Below are positions 8,699 to 16,808 of a DNA stretch of 64,000 nucleotides, piece by piece. Source of the DNA: Bacillota bacterium (GTDB lineage Bacteria > Bacillota > Clostridia > Peptostreptococcales > Anaerovoracaceae). The DNA lies in NCBI GenBank assembly GCA_021769295.1, contig JAETTD010000006.1:101119-165118 (forward strand), read 5' to 3'. The position numbers were made by a program, and so were the translations under genes. The notes below the pieces were generated by a model. It was not told the DNA's origin. It made no database searches and saw only the letters and a list, made by a program, of their open reading frames with translations. Within the stretch, counting starts at the first letter, position 1; every line of letters starts with the position of its first letter.

Positions 8699-8920
8699 AT
8701 GAAAAAGACTTACTTACTGGACGGACTTTGCTGTGCAAACTGCGCTGCTAAAATTGAGAAAGGCGTTGCCGATATAGACGGCGTAACAAGCGCATCGGTA
8801 AGCTTTTTAACCACCAAGCTGGTATTTGAAGGAGACGATGACAAGATGGACGAAATCGTCAAAAAGGCAAAAAAAGTAGTGAAAAAAATTGAACCTGATG
8901 TAAAAATGGAAGAACTGTAA
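8699..8920 (+). CDS. stand-alone heavy-metal-associated (HMA) domain protein
   Basis: A 73-residue ferredoxin-like HMA domain with the metal-binding motif GLCCANCAAKIE (CxxC = Cys12/Cys15, with an extra Cys11) and the VSFLTTKLVFEGD strand. In most Zn/Cd/Pb ATPases this domain is fused to the N-terminus of the pump; here the ATPase at 8953 lacks it and this gene lies 32 bp upstream in the same operon. It probably serves as the pump's metal-delivery or sensing module in trans. The Cys-Cys pair before CxxC is unusual and may affect metal choice. Confidence 0.9.
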   Translation: MKKTYLLDGLCCANCAAKIEKGVADIDGVTSASVSFLTTKLVFEGDDDKMDEIVKKAKKVVKKIEPDVKMEEL

Positions 8921-8952
8921 TAGCGAGTGACAGGGGATATGGGAGGCAAGAT

Positions 8953-10791
8953 ATGAAGAAGCGCATAATAAGAATAGCCATAGGAGCAGCCGTATTTGCT
9001 GCGGCGATTCTGATGCCGGAAACCTTGTGGCAGGTAGAACTGGGAGTTTTTCTGGCAGCCTATATCATAATAGGATACAAGGTAATATGGAAAGCTGTCA
9101 GGGGAATAATCAACGGACAGATGCTTGATGAAAACTTTCTTATGGCTGTGGCATCTATCGGAGCGTTCTTTGTGGGAGAATATCCCGAGGCTGTTGCGGT
9201 AATGCTGTTTTATCAGATTGGAGAGCTTTTTGAGGATTATGCGGTCGGCAAATCACGAAGGTCCATAACGGAGCTGATGAACATAAGACCGGACAGCGCA
9301 AATCTCAAGACTGAAGACGGTATAGAAGAGGTAGACCCGGGCAAGGTTAATCCGGGAGACATAATAATAATAAGACCGGGCGAAAAAGTTCCGCTGGACG
9401 GAAAGATCATAGAAGGGGTATCATCTCTCAATACGGCGGCATTGACAGGGGAGTCGCTGCCAAGGGAAGTATATGAGGGAGACGAAGTTTTAAGCGGATG
9501 CGTCAACGTAAACGGTTTGCTCACCGTTGAAGTCACCAAGCCGTTCGGAGAATCTACCGTCAGCAAGATTCTGGATCTGGTGGAAAACTCCGCGGTTAAG
9601 AAGGCCAAGACAGAAAACTTTATAACAAGGTTTGCGGTTATATATACGCCGTTGGTAGTAGGCGCTGCCCTGCTGCTGGCCATTCTGCCGCCTCTGCTCA
9701 TAGAAGGTGCGCTGTGGCAGGATTGGATTTACAGAGCTCTCAACTTCCTTGTAGTGTCATGTCCGTGCGCTTTGGTAATATCGGTGCCTTTAAGCTTCTT
9801 CGGAGGAATAGGGGGAGCATCCAGAGCAGGTGTACTGGTCAAGGGAAGCAACTATCTTGAAGCTGTATCCAAGGCTGAATATGTGGTTATGGATAAGACG
9901 GGAACTCTGACTGAAGGAGTATTCCATGTTGAGAATATCTTTGCAGAAGAAGGCTTTGAGGAAGAGTCAATATTGGAATACGCAGCAATGGCAGAAAGTT
10001 ATTCAAATCATCCTATTTCCCAATCATTGAAGACGGCTTACAGCAAGGAAATAGACGAATCGCAGATAAGCGATGTTTCCGAAATAGCGGGCAAAGGCGT
10101 GGTGGCATACGTTCAGGGACGACGCATAGCGGTAGGAAACAGAAAACTTATGGACGACGAGACGGAATTCAAAGGCGAATTTGCGATTCGCAAAGGCGGT
10201 ACACAGGTATATGTTTCCGTAGACGGTGCATACGGAGGCTGTATACTGCTGGCTGACAAAGTTAAGGATGACAGTAAGGAAACCATAGCGCTGCTTAAAA
10301 AAGCAGGTATACAGACCGTCATGCTTACCGGCGACAGCAAAGAGGCAGGAGAAAAAGCTGCTTCTGAGTTGGGAATAAGCAAGGTTTATACCGGATTGAT
10401 GCCTGCCGACAAGGTAGCGATTGTGGAAGAGCTTATGAGTACAAAGTCGGAAAAAGGAAAGCTGATATTTGTAGGCGACGGCATTAACGACGCACCCGTA
10501 TTGGCAAGAGCTGACATAGGAATCGCCATGGGAGGATTGGGTTCCGACGCTGCCATTGAAGCTGCTGACATGGTAATTATGAATGACCGTCCGTCAAAGC
10601 TTGCGCAGATTATTAAGATATCCAAGAAAACCATGACCATAGTATACGAGAACATCGTCTTTGCCCTCGGCGTAAAGATTGCGATTCTCATTTTAAGCGC
10701 CCTCGGCATGGTAGGCCTGTGGGTGGCCGTATTCGGAGATGTGGGAGTAGCAATGCTTGCAATCCTCAATGCTCTGAGATGTTTGAAATAA
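8953..10791 (+). CDS. P1B-type heavy-metal-translocating ATPase (Zn/Cd/Pb group)
   Basis: A 612-residue efflux pump. It shows the actuator TGES (165-168), the transmembrane metal site CPC (Cys270-Pro-Cys272), phosphorylation site DKTGT (Asp314), the HP dipeptide in SNHPIS, the TGDS and GDGINDAP hinge motifs, and the late membrane segment with ILSALGMVGLW. The CPC together with the NDAPVLARADIGIAMG pattern points to the Zn2+/Cd2+/Pb2+ (ZntA/CadA) group rather than copper. There is no N-terminal HMA domain; that is encoded by the preceding gene. It ends about 20 bp before repeat element B, whose first hairpin could act as terminator. Confidence 0.92.
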   Translation: MKKRIIRIAIGAAVFAAAILMPETLWQVELGVFLAAYIIIGYKVIWKAVRGIINGQMLDENFLMAVASIGAFFVGEYPEAVAVMLFYQIGELFEDYAVGKSRRSITELMNIRPDSANLKTEDGIEEVDPGKVNPGDIIIIRPGEKVPLDGKIIEGVSSLNTAALTGESLPREVYEGDEVLSGCVNVNGLLTVEVTKPFGESTVSKILDLVENSAVKKAKTENFITRFAVIYTPLVVGAALLLAILPPLLIEGALWQDWIYRALNFLVVSCPCALVISVPLSFFGGIGGASRAGVLVKGSNYLEAVSKAEYVVMDKTGTLTEGVFHVENIFAEEGFEEESILEYAAMAESYSNHPISQSLKTAYSKEIDESQISDVSEIAGKGVVAYVQGRRIAVGNRKLMDDETEFKGEFAIRKGGTQVYVSVDGAYGGCILLADKVKDDSKETIALLKKAGIQTVMLTGDSKEAGEKAASELGISKVYTGLMPADKVAIVEELMSTKSEKGKLIFVGDGINDAPVLARADIGIAMGGLGSDAAIEAADMVIMNDRPSKLAQIIKISKKTMTIVYENIVFALGVKIAILILSALGMVGLWVAVFGDVGVAMLAILNALRCLK

Positions 10792-10810
10792 TGTGAAGGA
10801 ACTATAATTG

Positions 10811-11125
10811 CGGCGTTGGCTTTTTGAAAGGGCACCTCTCAAAAAGCCAACGTTTATTCCAATAACTGTAAATTATCAGGAGCTTTCTATGGCTTTGTTG
10901 GCTTTTTGAGCTCCTCACCTGAATTTGGCTTACGAAAAACGGTAAAACTGTAGGCCAATTTTGTTTCTCATCGAAAAAAAGCCAACGTTGATACATTTCG
11001 GCGCAGGTCGGCGCAGGTTTGAAAGGTATTATGTAAACTTATGTTGGCTGTTTTTTGGATTTTTCAAGATTCCGCCAACATTCGCCATTGGGGCTGTTTT
11101 CCCGCCCTACCCAACATTCGCCATG
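10811..11125. repeat. element B: GTTGGC/GCCAAC class II intergenic element
   Basis: Inverted words GTTGGC (10815, 10897, 11043) and GCCAAC (10846, 10981, 11074) form successive stems. The first is a perfect 13-bp stem, GTTGGCTTTTTGA paired with TCAAAAAGCCAAC. Dyad centres lie at 10833 and 10874 (41 bp), then a central hairpin AATTTGGC..GGCCAATT centred at 10941.5. A 10-bp tandem copy (CGGCGCAGGT twice, about 10999-11018) shifts the right half. Two CCAACATTCG boxes 36 bp apart end the element (about 11075 and 11111). It is an inverted-orientation homologue of element F (36091-36475). No coding sequence is credible here. Confidence 0.8.
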
Positions 11126-11179
11126 AAACTAATTTTCCGCTCTCCCGCAATTCAGCCAAACAATTCGAAGACGTATACC

Positions 11180-11240
11180 TTGACAAATAGCCTTCTTGAC
11201 GCTATAATTGTTGCATGTCAAACAGTTTGATGTATGACAA
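11180..11240 (+). promoter_or_regulatory. promoter and likely MarR operator for the marR-exporter operon
   Basis: TTGACA (11180-11185) and TATAAT (11203-11208) are spaced by 17 bp. Directly downstream, about 11207-11241, is an imperfect inverted repeat centred on CAAACAGTTTG (TCAAA-CAG-TTTGA core, outer arms ATTGT and ACAAT), where the MarR protein of the same operon would bind to repress itself. Confidence 0.75.
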
Positions 11241-11258
11241 TTATTAAACAAAGGTGAT

Positions 11259-11702
11259 ATGATGAAAAACAAAGATATAGGAAGGCAGCTCGGAGCTATT
11301 ACGCACCTGGTAAAAAGAACCATAGAGAGCGAAAGCTCAAGCGAATTGATGAAAATTTCAGCAGCCAACGGATATATATTATTTTATTTGTACGAAAATA
11401 AGGATAGAGACGTTTTCCAAAAAGATTTGGAAGAGGCTTTTGACATAACCAGGTCTACCACCTCCAAAATTCTTTCGCTTATGGAGGCAAAAGGTTTGGT
11501 AAAGAGGGGGACTGTTGCAGGAGATGCGAGGCTTAAAAAAATTGCCATAACGGAAAAGGGCGAGGAGATGAGGAGGACTCTTATAGAAAACAGAGAGCGT
11601 ATGGAGGCGAGACTCACGGAAGGATTTACCGAAGAAGAGAAGGCGCAGCTATATTCATATCTGAAACGTATGAAGGACAACATGAAAAGGGGGAATGTGT
11701 AG
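11259..11702 (+). CDS. MarR-family transcriptional regulator
   Basis: A 147-residue winged-helix regulator. The HTH is at residues 50-75 (VFQKDLEEAFDITRSTTSKILSL), followed by the wing KGLVKRGTVAGDARLKKIAIT with its Asp-x-Arg signature, and flanking dimerisation helices. Double start ATGATG; AAGGTGAT upstream. It is the first gene of an operon with two ABC exporter half-transporters beginning 3 bp after its stop, a common arrangement in Firmicutes where the MarR protein represses the exporter until a ligand (drug or metabolite) binds. Confidence 0.92.
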   Translation: MMKNKDIGRQLGAITHLVKRTIESESSSELMKISAANGYILFYLYENKDRDVFQKDLEEAFDITRSTTSKILSLMEAKGLVKRGTVAGDARLKKIAITEKGEEMRRTLIENRERMEARLTEGFTEEEKAQLYSYLKRMKDNMKRGNV

Positions 11703-11704
11703 AT

Positions 11705-13459
11705 ATGATTAAAAAATTATTGGCTCATGTAAAGGAATATAAGAAAACAGCAATCGTAACGCCTTTCTTGGTGCTTATGGAAGTAGTGCTGGAAATACTG
11801 ATTCCACTCATTATGGCAGAGCTTATAGACAGGGGGATTGACGGGGGCTCCATGCCTGATATCATCAAATACGGAATAGCTCTTTTGCTTTCGGCGCTGT
11901 TTGCTCTTGCTTTCGGAGTCGGAGCGGGCAGGACTGCTTCGGTGGCTTCATCGGGATTTGCAAGCAATTTGAGGAGCGCCATGTACGACCATGTGCAGGA
12001 GTTCTCCTTTGCAAATATCGATAAGTTTTCTACCGCCAGCATAGTAACACGTTTGACAACAGACGTGTCCAATGTGCAAATGGCCTTTCAGATGTGCACC
12101 AGAATTGCAATCAGAGCGCCGGGAATGCTGATATTTGCTCTTATAGCGGCATTCAGCATAGATGCCGAACTTGCTTTTGTTTATGTGGCAATTCTGCCTG
12201 TGCTGGGCCTTGGCCTCTATTGCATGATAAGGATTGTATACCCTGTTTTCAACAGAGTTTTCAAAACTTATGATAAGCTGAACAATGTGGTTCAGGAAAA
12301 TCTATACGGCATGAGGGTAGTGAAATCCTTTAATCGCCAGGAACACGAAGTTGAGAAGTTTAAGGAAACTTCCGGCAAGATATATAAGGACTTTTCCAAG
12401 GCAGAAAAGACCATGGCCTTTGCACAGCCTTTGATGCAGTTTTGCATGTATGCTTCAATGCTGCTCATTTCGTGGTTTGGAGCCAGAGCCATAGTAGCAA
12501 GCGGTAACGACGCAGCTCTCGGGCTTTCAACGGGCGAACTTATAAGTTTGATTACTTATGCCATGCAGATTTTGATGAGTCTTATGATGATTTCCATGAT
12601 ATTCGTTATGTTTACCATGGCAAGAGCTTCGGGAGAGCGTATTGCAGAGCTTCTTGATGAAGAAAGCACCATTCACGACCCTGAAAATCCCGTATTCGAT
12701 GTGGCTGACGGCTCCATAGATTTTGAAAATGTACATTTCAGATACGGAAAATCCAAGAATAAAGATGTATTAAACGATATAAACCTTCATATAAAAAGCG
12801 GTCAAACCGTAGGAATAATCGGGGCCACAGGTTCGGCAAAGTCCAGCCTTGTACAGCTCATTCCAAGGCTTTACGATGTGACCGAAGGCTCAGTCAGGGT
12901 GGGAGGCATAGATGTAAGAGATTACCATATCGAGAGCCTCAGAAATCAGGTTGCCGTTGTACTGCAAAAGAATACGTTGTTTTCGGGCACCATATCGGAA
13001 AACCTGAGGTGGGGCAATGAGAATGCCACCGATGAGGAAATTCAAAAGGCTTGCAAGCTTGCCTGTGCCGATGAATTTATCCGTGAATTTGAGGACGGAT
13101 ATGAGACATATATAGAGCAGGGCGGTTCCAACGTATCAGGCGGACAGAAACAGAGACTGTGCATAGCGAGAGCGCTGCTCAAGAAACCTAAAATCTTGAT
13201 TTTGGATGACTCAACCAGCGCTGTGGACACCAAAACCGATGCCATGATTCGCAGAGCTTTCCGCACAGAAATACCCGATACCACAAAGCTAATCATAGCT
13301 CAGCGTATAGCTTCGGTGCAGGATGCCGACCAGATTGTCGTTCTCGACGACGGACGCATTGCAGATGTGGGAAATCATGATGAGCTTATGAAGACCAGCG
13401 AGATATACAGAGAAGTTTACGAATCGCAGAACAAAGGGGGTGTGGCAGATGAGCAGTAA
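11705..13459 (+). CDS. heterodimeric ABC exporter subunit with degenerate catalytic site
   Basis: A 584-residue half-transporter: six membrane segments (residues 15-310), then a nucleotide-binding domain. The Walker A reads GATGSAKSS (Ala in place of the last glycine, as often in this subfamily), the signature is canonical VSGGQKQRL, and Walker B ends ILDDSTSAVD, with Asp instead of the catalytic Glu. This combination is that of the TM287-type subunit in heterodimeric exporters, where one of the two ATP sites hydrolyses poorly. Partner is the next gene, which overlaps its end by 11 bp. Likely exports drugs, lipids or peptides. Confidence 0.9.
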   Translation: MIKKLLAHVKEYKKTAIVTPFLVLMEVVLEILIPLIMAELIDRGIDGGSMPDIIKYGIALLLSALFALAFGVGAGRTASVASSGFASNLRSAMYDHVQEFSFANIDKFSTASIVTRLTTDVSNVQMAFQMCTRIAIRAPGMLIFALIAAFSIDAELAFVYVAILPVLGLGLYCMIRIVYPVFNRVFKTYDKLNNVVQENLYGMRVVKSFNRQEHEVEKFKETSGKIYKDFSKAEKTMAFAQPLMQFCMYASMLLISWFGARAIVASGNDAALGLSTGELISLITYAMQILMSLMMISMIFVMFTMARASGERIAELLDEESTIHDPENPVFDVADGSIDFENVHFRYGKSKNKDVLNDINLHIKSGQTVGIIGATGSAKSSLVQLIPRLYDVTEGSVRVGGIDVRDYHIESLRNQVAVVLQKNTLFSGTISENLRWGNENATDEEIQKACKLACADEFIREFEDGYETYIEQGGSNVSGGQKQRLCIARALLKKPKILILDDSTSAVDTKTDAMIRRAFRTEIPDTTKLIIAQRIASVQDADQIVVLDDGRIADVGNHDELMKTSEIYREVYESQNKGGVADEQ

Positions 13460-15389
13460 CGAAACCCGCAGAATGCCAATGGGTAAAAGGCATGGCCGTG
13501 GCTTCGCACCCTTACCGAAAGGTCAGAAATTCAAGCCCGGCACCATAAAAAGATTGCTGTCTTACCTGAAGAGATACAAGGTAAGGCTCATACTGGTAGT
13601 AATCTGCATATTGATAAGCTCCGCTGCAGGCGTTGCGTCTTCCCTGTTTTTGCAGACGCTGATAGACGATTATATAACGCCGCTGTTAATAGAGGCGGTT
13701 CCTGACTTCGGCGGACTTCTAAAAGCCATAATGTCTATTGCGGCAGTATTCGCCGGAGGAATTTTGGCTTCGCTTTTCTACGCAAGGACTATGGCAATAG
13801 TTGCGCAGAGCACTTTGAAGGATATTCGTGATGAGATGTTCACCAAGATGCAGCAGCTCCCTGTCAAATATTTTGATACGAGAACTCACGGAGATATAAT
13901 GAGCTATTACACCAACGACGCTGATACTTTGAGGCAGATGATATCTCAGAGTTTGCCAAACCTGTTTTCATCGGTGGTATCAATGACAGCGGTATTTATC
14001 TCAATGCTTCATCTGAGTATATGGCTGACTCTCATAGTGCTGGCCTTTACAGGGCTTATACTTGTTGTGATAAAGGCCATTGCTTCAAGAAGCGGCGGCT
14101 ATTTCATGAAGCAGCAGCGCAGCATAGCAGATGTAAACGGATACATTGAGGAAATGGTAAACGGCCAGAAAGTAGTGAAAGTCTTTTGCTACGAGGAAAA
14201 GGCAAAGGCAAGGTTTAAAGAGAAGAATGAAAACCTGCGTGAAACCACTGCCATGGCCAATACTCTTGCCAACGTGCTGATGCCGGTAACCGGAGGAATG
14301 GGCTATCTGCTTTATGTAATAATAGCCGTAGTGGGCGGAGCCATGGGAATAGCAGGAATTTCGAACTTTTCCATAGGCGGTCAGGCGACCATGACTTTGG
14401 GCACCATAGCCTCCTTCCTTACCCTCTCGAGAAACTTTGTAAACCCGATAGCGCAGGTTTCTCAGCAGCTTAATTCGGTCATCATGGCTATGGCAGGCGC
14501 TTCGAGAATATTCGAATTGCTCGATGAGCAGCCTGAAGAGGACCATGGAAGCGTAACTCTGGTCAATGCCCATGTCAGCGAGACCGGAGAACTTGAAGAA
14601 TGCGAGGAGAGAACAGGCGTATGGGCTTGGAAAGACGGCGGCAAGCTTATCCCTATGCATGGAAAAATCAACCTTAAAGAAGTTGATTTCGGATATAATG
14701 ATGACGAGTTGGTTCTCCACGATATAACCATATACGCAGAACCGGGACAAAAAGTTGCGCTGGTAGGGGCCACAGGCGCAGGAAAAACTACCATAACAAA
14801 CCTGATTAACAGATTTTACGATATAGATGACGGCAAAATTCAGTACGACGGTATCAATATAAACCGCATAAAGAAGTTCGATTTACGCCGCTCTCTCGGC
14901 GTAGTCCTTCAGGATGTAAACCTGTTTACCGGCACCGTCATGGATAACATACGCTACGGAAAGCTAAATGCCACCGATGAGGAATGCATTGCGGCAGCCA
15001 AACTTGCCAATGCAGACGGTTTTATCAGAATGCTTCCTGACGGCTACGACACCATACTTGAGGGAGACGGAAGCGGCCTGTCTCAAGGGCAGAGGCAGTT
15101 GATTTCAATCGCCCGTGCGGCGGTGGCAGACCCCCCTGTAATGATTCTGGATGAAGCCACTTCATCCATAGACACGAGAACCGAAAGCATAGTTCAGAAG
15201 GGAATGGATAATCTGATGCACGGCAGAACGGTATTTGTCATAGCCCACAGATTGTCCACCATTCAAAATGCTGATGTAATAATGGTTATGGACAAGGGCA
15301 GAATTATAGAAAGAGGCAATCACGAACACCTATTGGAAGAAAAGGGCAGGTACTATCAACTGTATACGGGAGCGTTTGAGCTTGAATAG
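13449..15389 (+). CDS. heterodimeric ABC exporter subunit with intact catalytic glutamate
   Basis: A 646-residue partner of the preceding subunit. It has a basic N-terminal tail, six membrane segments, then Walker A GATGAGKTT, signature LSQGQRQLIS (Gln for the second Gly) and Walker B MILDEATSSID with catalytic Glu. The altered signature here pairs with the altered Walker B of the first subunit, so the degenerate site is built from both; the same asymmetry is known from TM288. Start taken at ATG 13449, after AAAGGGGG, rather than the GTG at 13440. A linker of about 30 residues (residues 365-400) precedes the ATPase domain. Confidence 0.9.
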   Translation: MSSNETRRMPMGKRHGRGFAPLPKGQKFKPGTIKRLLSYLKRYKVRLILVVICILISSAAGVASSLFLQTLIDDYITPLLIEAVPDFGGLLKAIMSIAAVFAGGILASLFYARTMAIVAQSTLKDIRDEMFTKMQQLPVKYFDTRTHGDIMSYYTNDADTLRQMISQSLPNLFSSVVSMTAVFISMLHLSIWLTLIVLAFTGLILVVIKAIASRSGGYFMKQQRSIADVNGYIEEMVNGQKVVKVFCYEEKAKARFKEKNENLRETTAMANTLANVLMPVTGGMGYLLYVIIAVVGGAMGIAGISNFSIGGQATMTLGTIASFLTLSRNFVNPIAQVSQQLNSVIMAMAGASRIFELLDEQPEEDHGSVTLVNAHVSETGELEECEERTGVWAWKDGGKLIPMHGKINLKEVDFGYNDDELVLHDITIYAEPGQKVALVGATGAGKTTITNLINRFYDIDDGKIQYDGININRIKKFDLRRSLGVVLQDVNLFTGTVMDNIRYGKLNATDEECIAAAKLANADGFIRMLPDGYDTILEGDGSGLSQGQRQLISIARAAVADPPVMILDEATSSIDTRTESIVQKGMDNLMHGRTVFVIAHRLSTIQNADVIMVMDKGRIIERGNHEHLLEEKGRYYQLYTGAFELE

Positions 15390-15396
15390 GCAGCAA

Positions 15397-15424
15397 AAGG
15401 CACTTTTAACGAAGTGCCTTTTAT
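15397..15424 (+). terminator. terminator of the marR-exporter operon
   Basis: AAGGCACTT and AAGTGCCTT form a 9-bp stem with a short loop, followed by TTTATA. It overlaps the stop region of the convergent gene at 15421..16179, so it may serve both directions. Confidence 0.75.
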
Positions 15425-16179
15425 ATTGGGAGGAACAGCGCCAGGGATGAGGCAAGTGATTTTATCGATGCTATGTCAATGGCGCCGTCTTTTGTGTCCA
15501 TGGTGATGATGAGCTCATTGGGAATAGTAAAACCGTTGTCTAAGTACAATGCGAGCTTTTTCATGGCCTTTTCCCTATATGAATCATTGGTCACCATGCC
15601 CATATGCTCCCAGTATATCTTTTCGCCCGCTTCTGTGACGAAGGTAAAGTCCGGGTGAAGGGTGACTTTGCGCTTGTTATCAAACAGTGCGAGAGGCATT
15701 TCATATTCAAAGGGAATTCCTTCGGAATGGAGGACTTCTGCGATTATGGCCTCCGACTTTGAGCGAACATACAAGCCAAAGGAAGTACGGTGAAGCAGGA
15801 TGTTTTCCGGCGCTTTGCGGGGCGCAGCAGCTTTTGGAGCAGACATCCTATAAGCCTTTGGCAAAACGCTGTTGACATAGTCATAATCATATGACTTGTA
15901 TTCTTGCAGCAGTTTCTTCTGCAAAGCGATGTTTCTCTCCAGAATTTTGATTGCAGCGCTTAGAAAATGCTGCGTTTTTACGTTCTCGATAATTTCAGTC
16001 TTATCAGCCGAAAGATAGCAGCGCTTCTTGCCCTTTAAGAGATAATAACGCTCTTTACCCCTGATTGTCTGGCGTATCATGTTGTATTTCGGAAGCGTTG
16101 CCCGGCGTGCTTTGTAAGCAGCCAAAAGCTTGAGCTGTGTGTCCAAGTCCAATCTTGTTAATTCTAAATATTTCTTCAT
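15421..16179 (-). CDS. putative PD-(D/E)XK nuclease-like protein
   Basis: A 252-residue protein starting at the ATG at 16179; a longer frame exists to 16335 but covers the repeat-like intergenic DNA and has no ribosome site. The N-terminal 110 residues are basic and helical. The C-terminal half has an ordered motif set: YVRSKSEAIIAEVL, GIPFEYEMPL, HPDFTF and IYWEHMGM, then a helix with K..YLDNGF. The E...PDF...WEH order fits the PD-(D/E)XK nuclease fold as seen in some endonuclease-like proteins of Firmicutes. It stands alone with no methylase nearby, so a restriction role is not indicated. Activity is inferred. Confidence 0.6.
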   Translation of the reverse strand: MKKYLELTRLDLDTQLKLLAAYKARRATLPKYNMIRQTIRGKERYYLLKGKKRCYLSADKTEIIENVKTQHFLSAAIKILERNIALQKKLLQEYKSYDYDYVNSVLPKAYRMSAPKAAAPRKAPENILLHRTSFGLYVRSKSEAIIAEVLHSEGIPFEYEMPLALFDNKRKVTLHPDFTFVTEAGEKIYWEHMGMVTNDSYREKAMKKLALYLDNGFTIPNELIITMDTKDGAIDIASIKSLASSLALFLPI

Positions 16180-16200
16180 GAATTGAGCATACCATAAATG

Positions 16201-16227
16201 GTAAAAAATGTAAATACATATTTTTAC
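16201..16227. promoter_or_regulatory. long palindrome upstream of the nuclease-like gene
   Basis: GTAAAAAATGTA-AA-TACAT-ATTTTTAC is an inverted repeat of about 12 bp per arm with a 2-3 nt centre, lying 22 bp from the ATG of the minus-strand gene. The position suits an operator. The binding protein is not known. Confidence 0.45.
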
Positions 16228-16261
16228 AAAACTTGTGAGTATACTGTGTGGATGCGCCTCA

Positions 16262-16396
16262 CCGGCATACATATATTGGGGCGCCGTCATACATTGTATA
16301 GCGATTTGCCCCGAAAGTGATGACGTGGGCATCACTTTTTGAGGAAAGTGGCATACATTGTATGACGGGCTGAGGCTAAAGTGCTGCCCGGGGAGC
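16262..16396. repeat. array C: possible third lattice array with ATACATTGTAT words
   Basis: Two copies of the palindrome ATACATTGTAT lie at 16289-16299 and 16353-16363, with a perfect 8-bp hairpin AAGTGATG/CATCACTT between them (16315-16337). The dyad centres are 16294, 16326 and 16358, 32 bp apart; a CCCGGG centre follows at about 16389.5. A partial word ATACATATAT occurs at 16267. It resembles arrays A/D/E/G in geometry but has few units. The rest of 16230-16440 holds nothing else recognised. Confidence 0.45.
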
Positions 16397-16468
16397 TACA
16401 GCAAACGGGTTACAGCCAACGCCCTGCCGCCCGGATCGCAGTATAATAAACCGCAGCTAAAAAAATTA

Positions 16469-16525
16469 TTGACAGGGCGGCATAGCAATGCTATACTGCT
16501 ATCAGTTGACAACTAAACTTGTCAA
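16469..16525 (+). promoter_or_regulatory. promoter with two operator-like inverted repeats for the XRE gene
   Basis: TTGACA (16469-16474) and TATACT (16492-16497) are spaced by 17 bp. The -10 overlaps the palindrome ATAGCAATGCTAT (16482-16494). A second inverted repeat, TTGACA-8-TGTCAA (16506-16525), lies at the expected transcript start. Autoregulation by the XRE protein encoded downstream is the simplest reading. Confidence 0.7.
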
Positions 16526-16555
16526 AATGTAAAGGAAAATAGTCAAAAAATCTGC

Positions 16556-16564
16556 GGGGGGGGG
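16556..16564 (+). repeat. G9 homopolymer in the XRE leader
   Basis: Nine consecutive G residues lie in the 5' leader, 36 bp before the ATG at 16601. A CCCC at about 16575 could pair with part of it to form a stem near the ribosome site. Homopolymers of this length are prone to slippage, so the leader length may vary between cells. Confidence 0.6.
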
Positions 16565-16600
16565 CATTACTTTCCCCGTATAAGAGAGGAAAGTGAACAA

Positions 16601-16804
16601 ATGCCGCTCAGGAACAGATTAAAAGAGTATCGTGCCGGGATGAATATCAACCAGTCGGACTTCGGCAGGCTGGCAGGAGTCTCAAGGCAGACTATCAGTC
16701 AGATAGAACGTGGGGACTATTCACCGTCAGTGACACTCGCTCTTAAAATCGCCAAAATATGCAATGCTAAGGTAGAAGATATATTTATTTATGAGGAGGA
16801 ATAA
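16601..16804 (+). CDS. small XRE-family (Cro/CI-like) regulator
   Basis: A 67-residue protein that is almost entirely one HTH domain: NQSDFGRLAGVSRQTISQIERGDYSPS at residues 18-44 and the helix VTLALKIAKICNAKVEDIF, typical of small YozG/YgzD-type regulators. It is paired with a DUF3169-like membrane protein whose start lies 4 bp after the stop, a common pairing in Clostridia, and upstream of an ABC exporter that may be its target. Confidence 0.9.
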   Translation: MPLRNRLKEYRAGMNINQSDFGRLAGVSRQTISQIERGDYSPSVTLALKIAKICNAKVEDIFIYEEE

Positions 16805-16808
16805 TATT

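Noticed and set aside
10961..11230. 89-residue reading frame in element B
   Set aside because: It covers hairpins and the marR promoter; no ribosome site.
12820..12850. Walker A with Ala for the last Gly (GATGSAKSS) taken as sign of a dead pump
   Set aside because: This variant is common in the first subunit of heterodimeric exporters and the partner supplies a full catalytic site.
16180..16335. N-terminal extension of the nuclease-like protein to 16335
   Set aside because: The extra 52 residues fall in palindromic intergenic DNA and have no ribosome site; the ATG at 16179 starts a normal protein.
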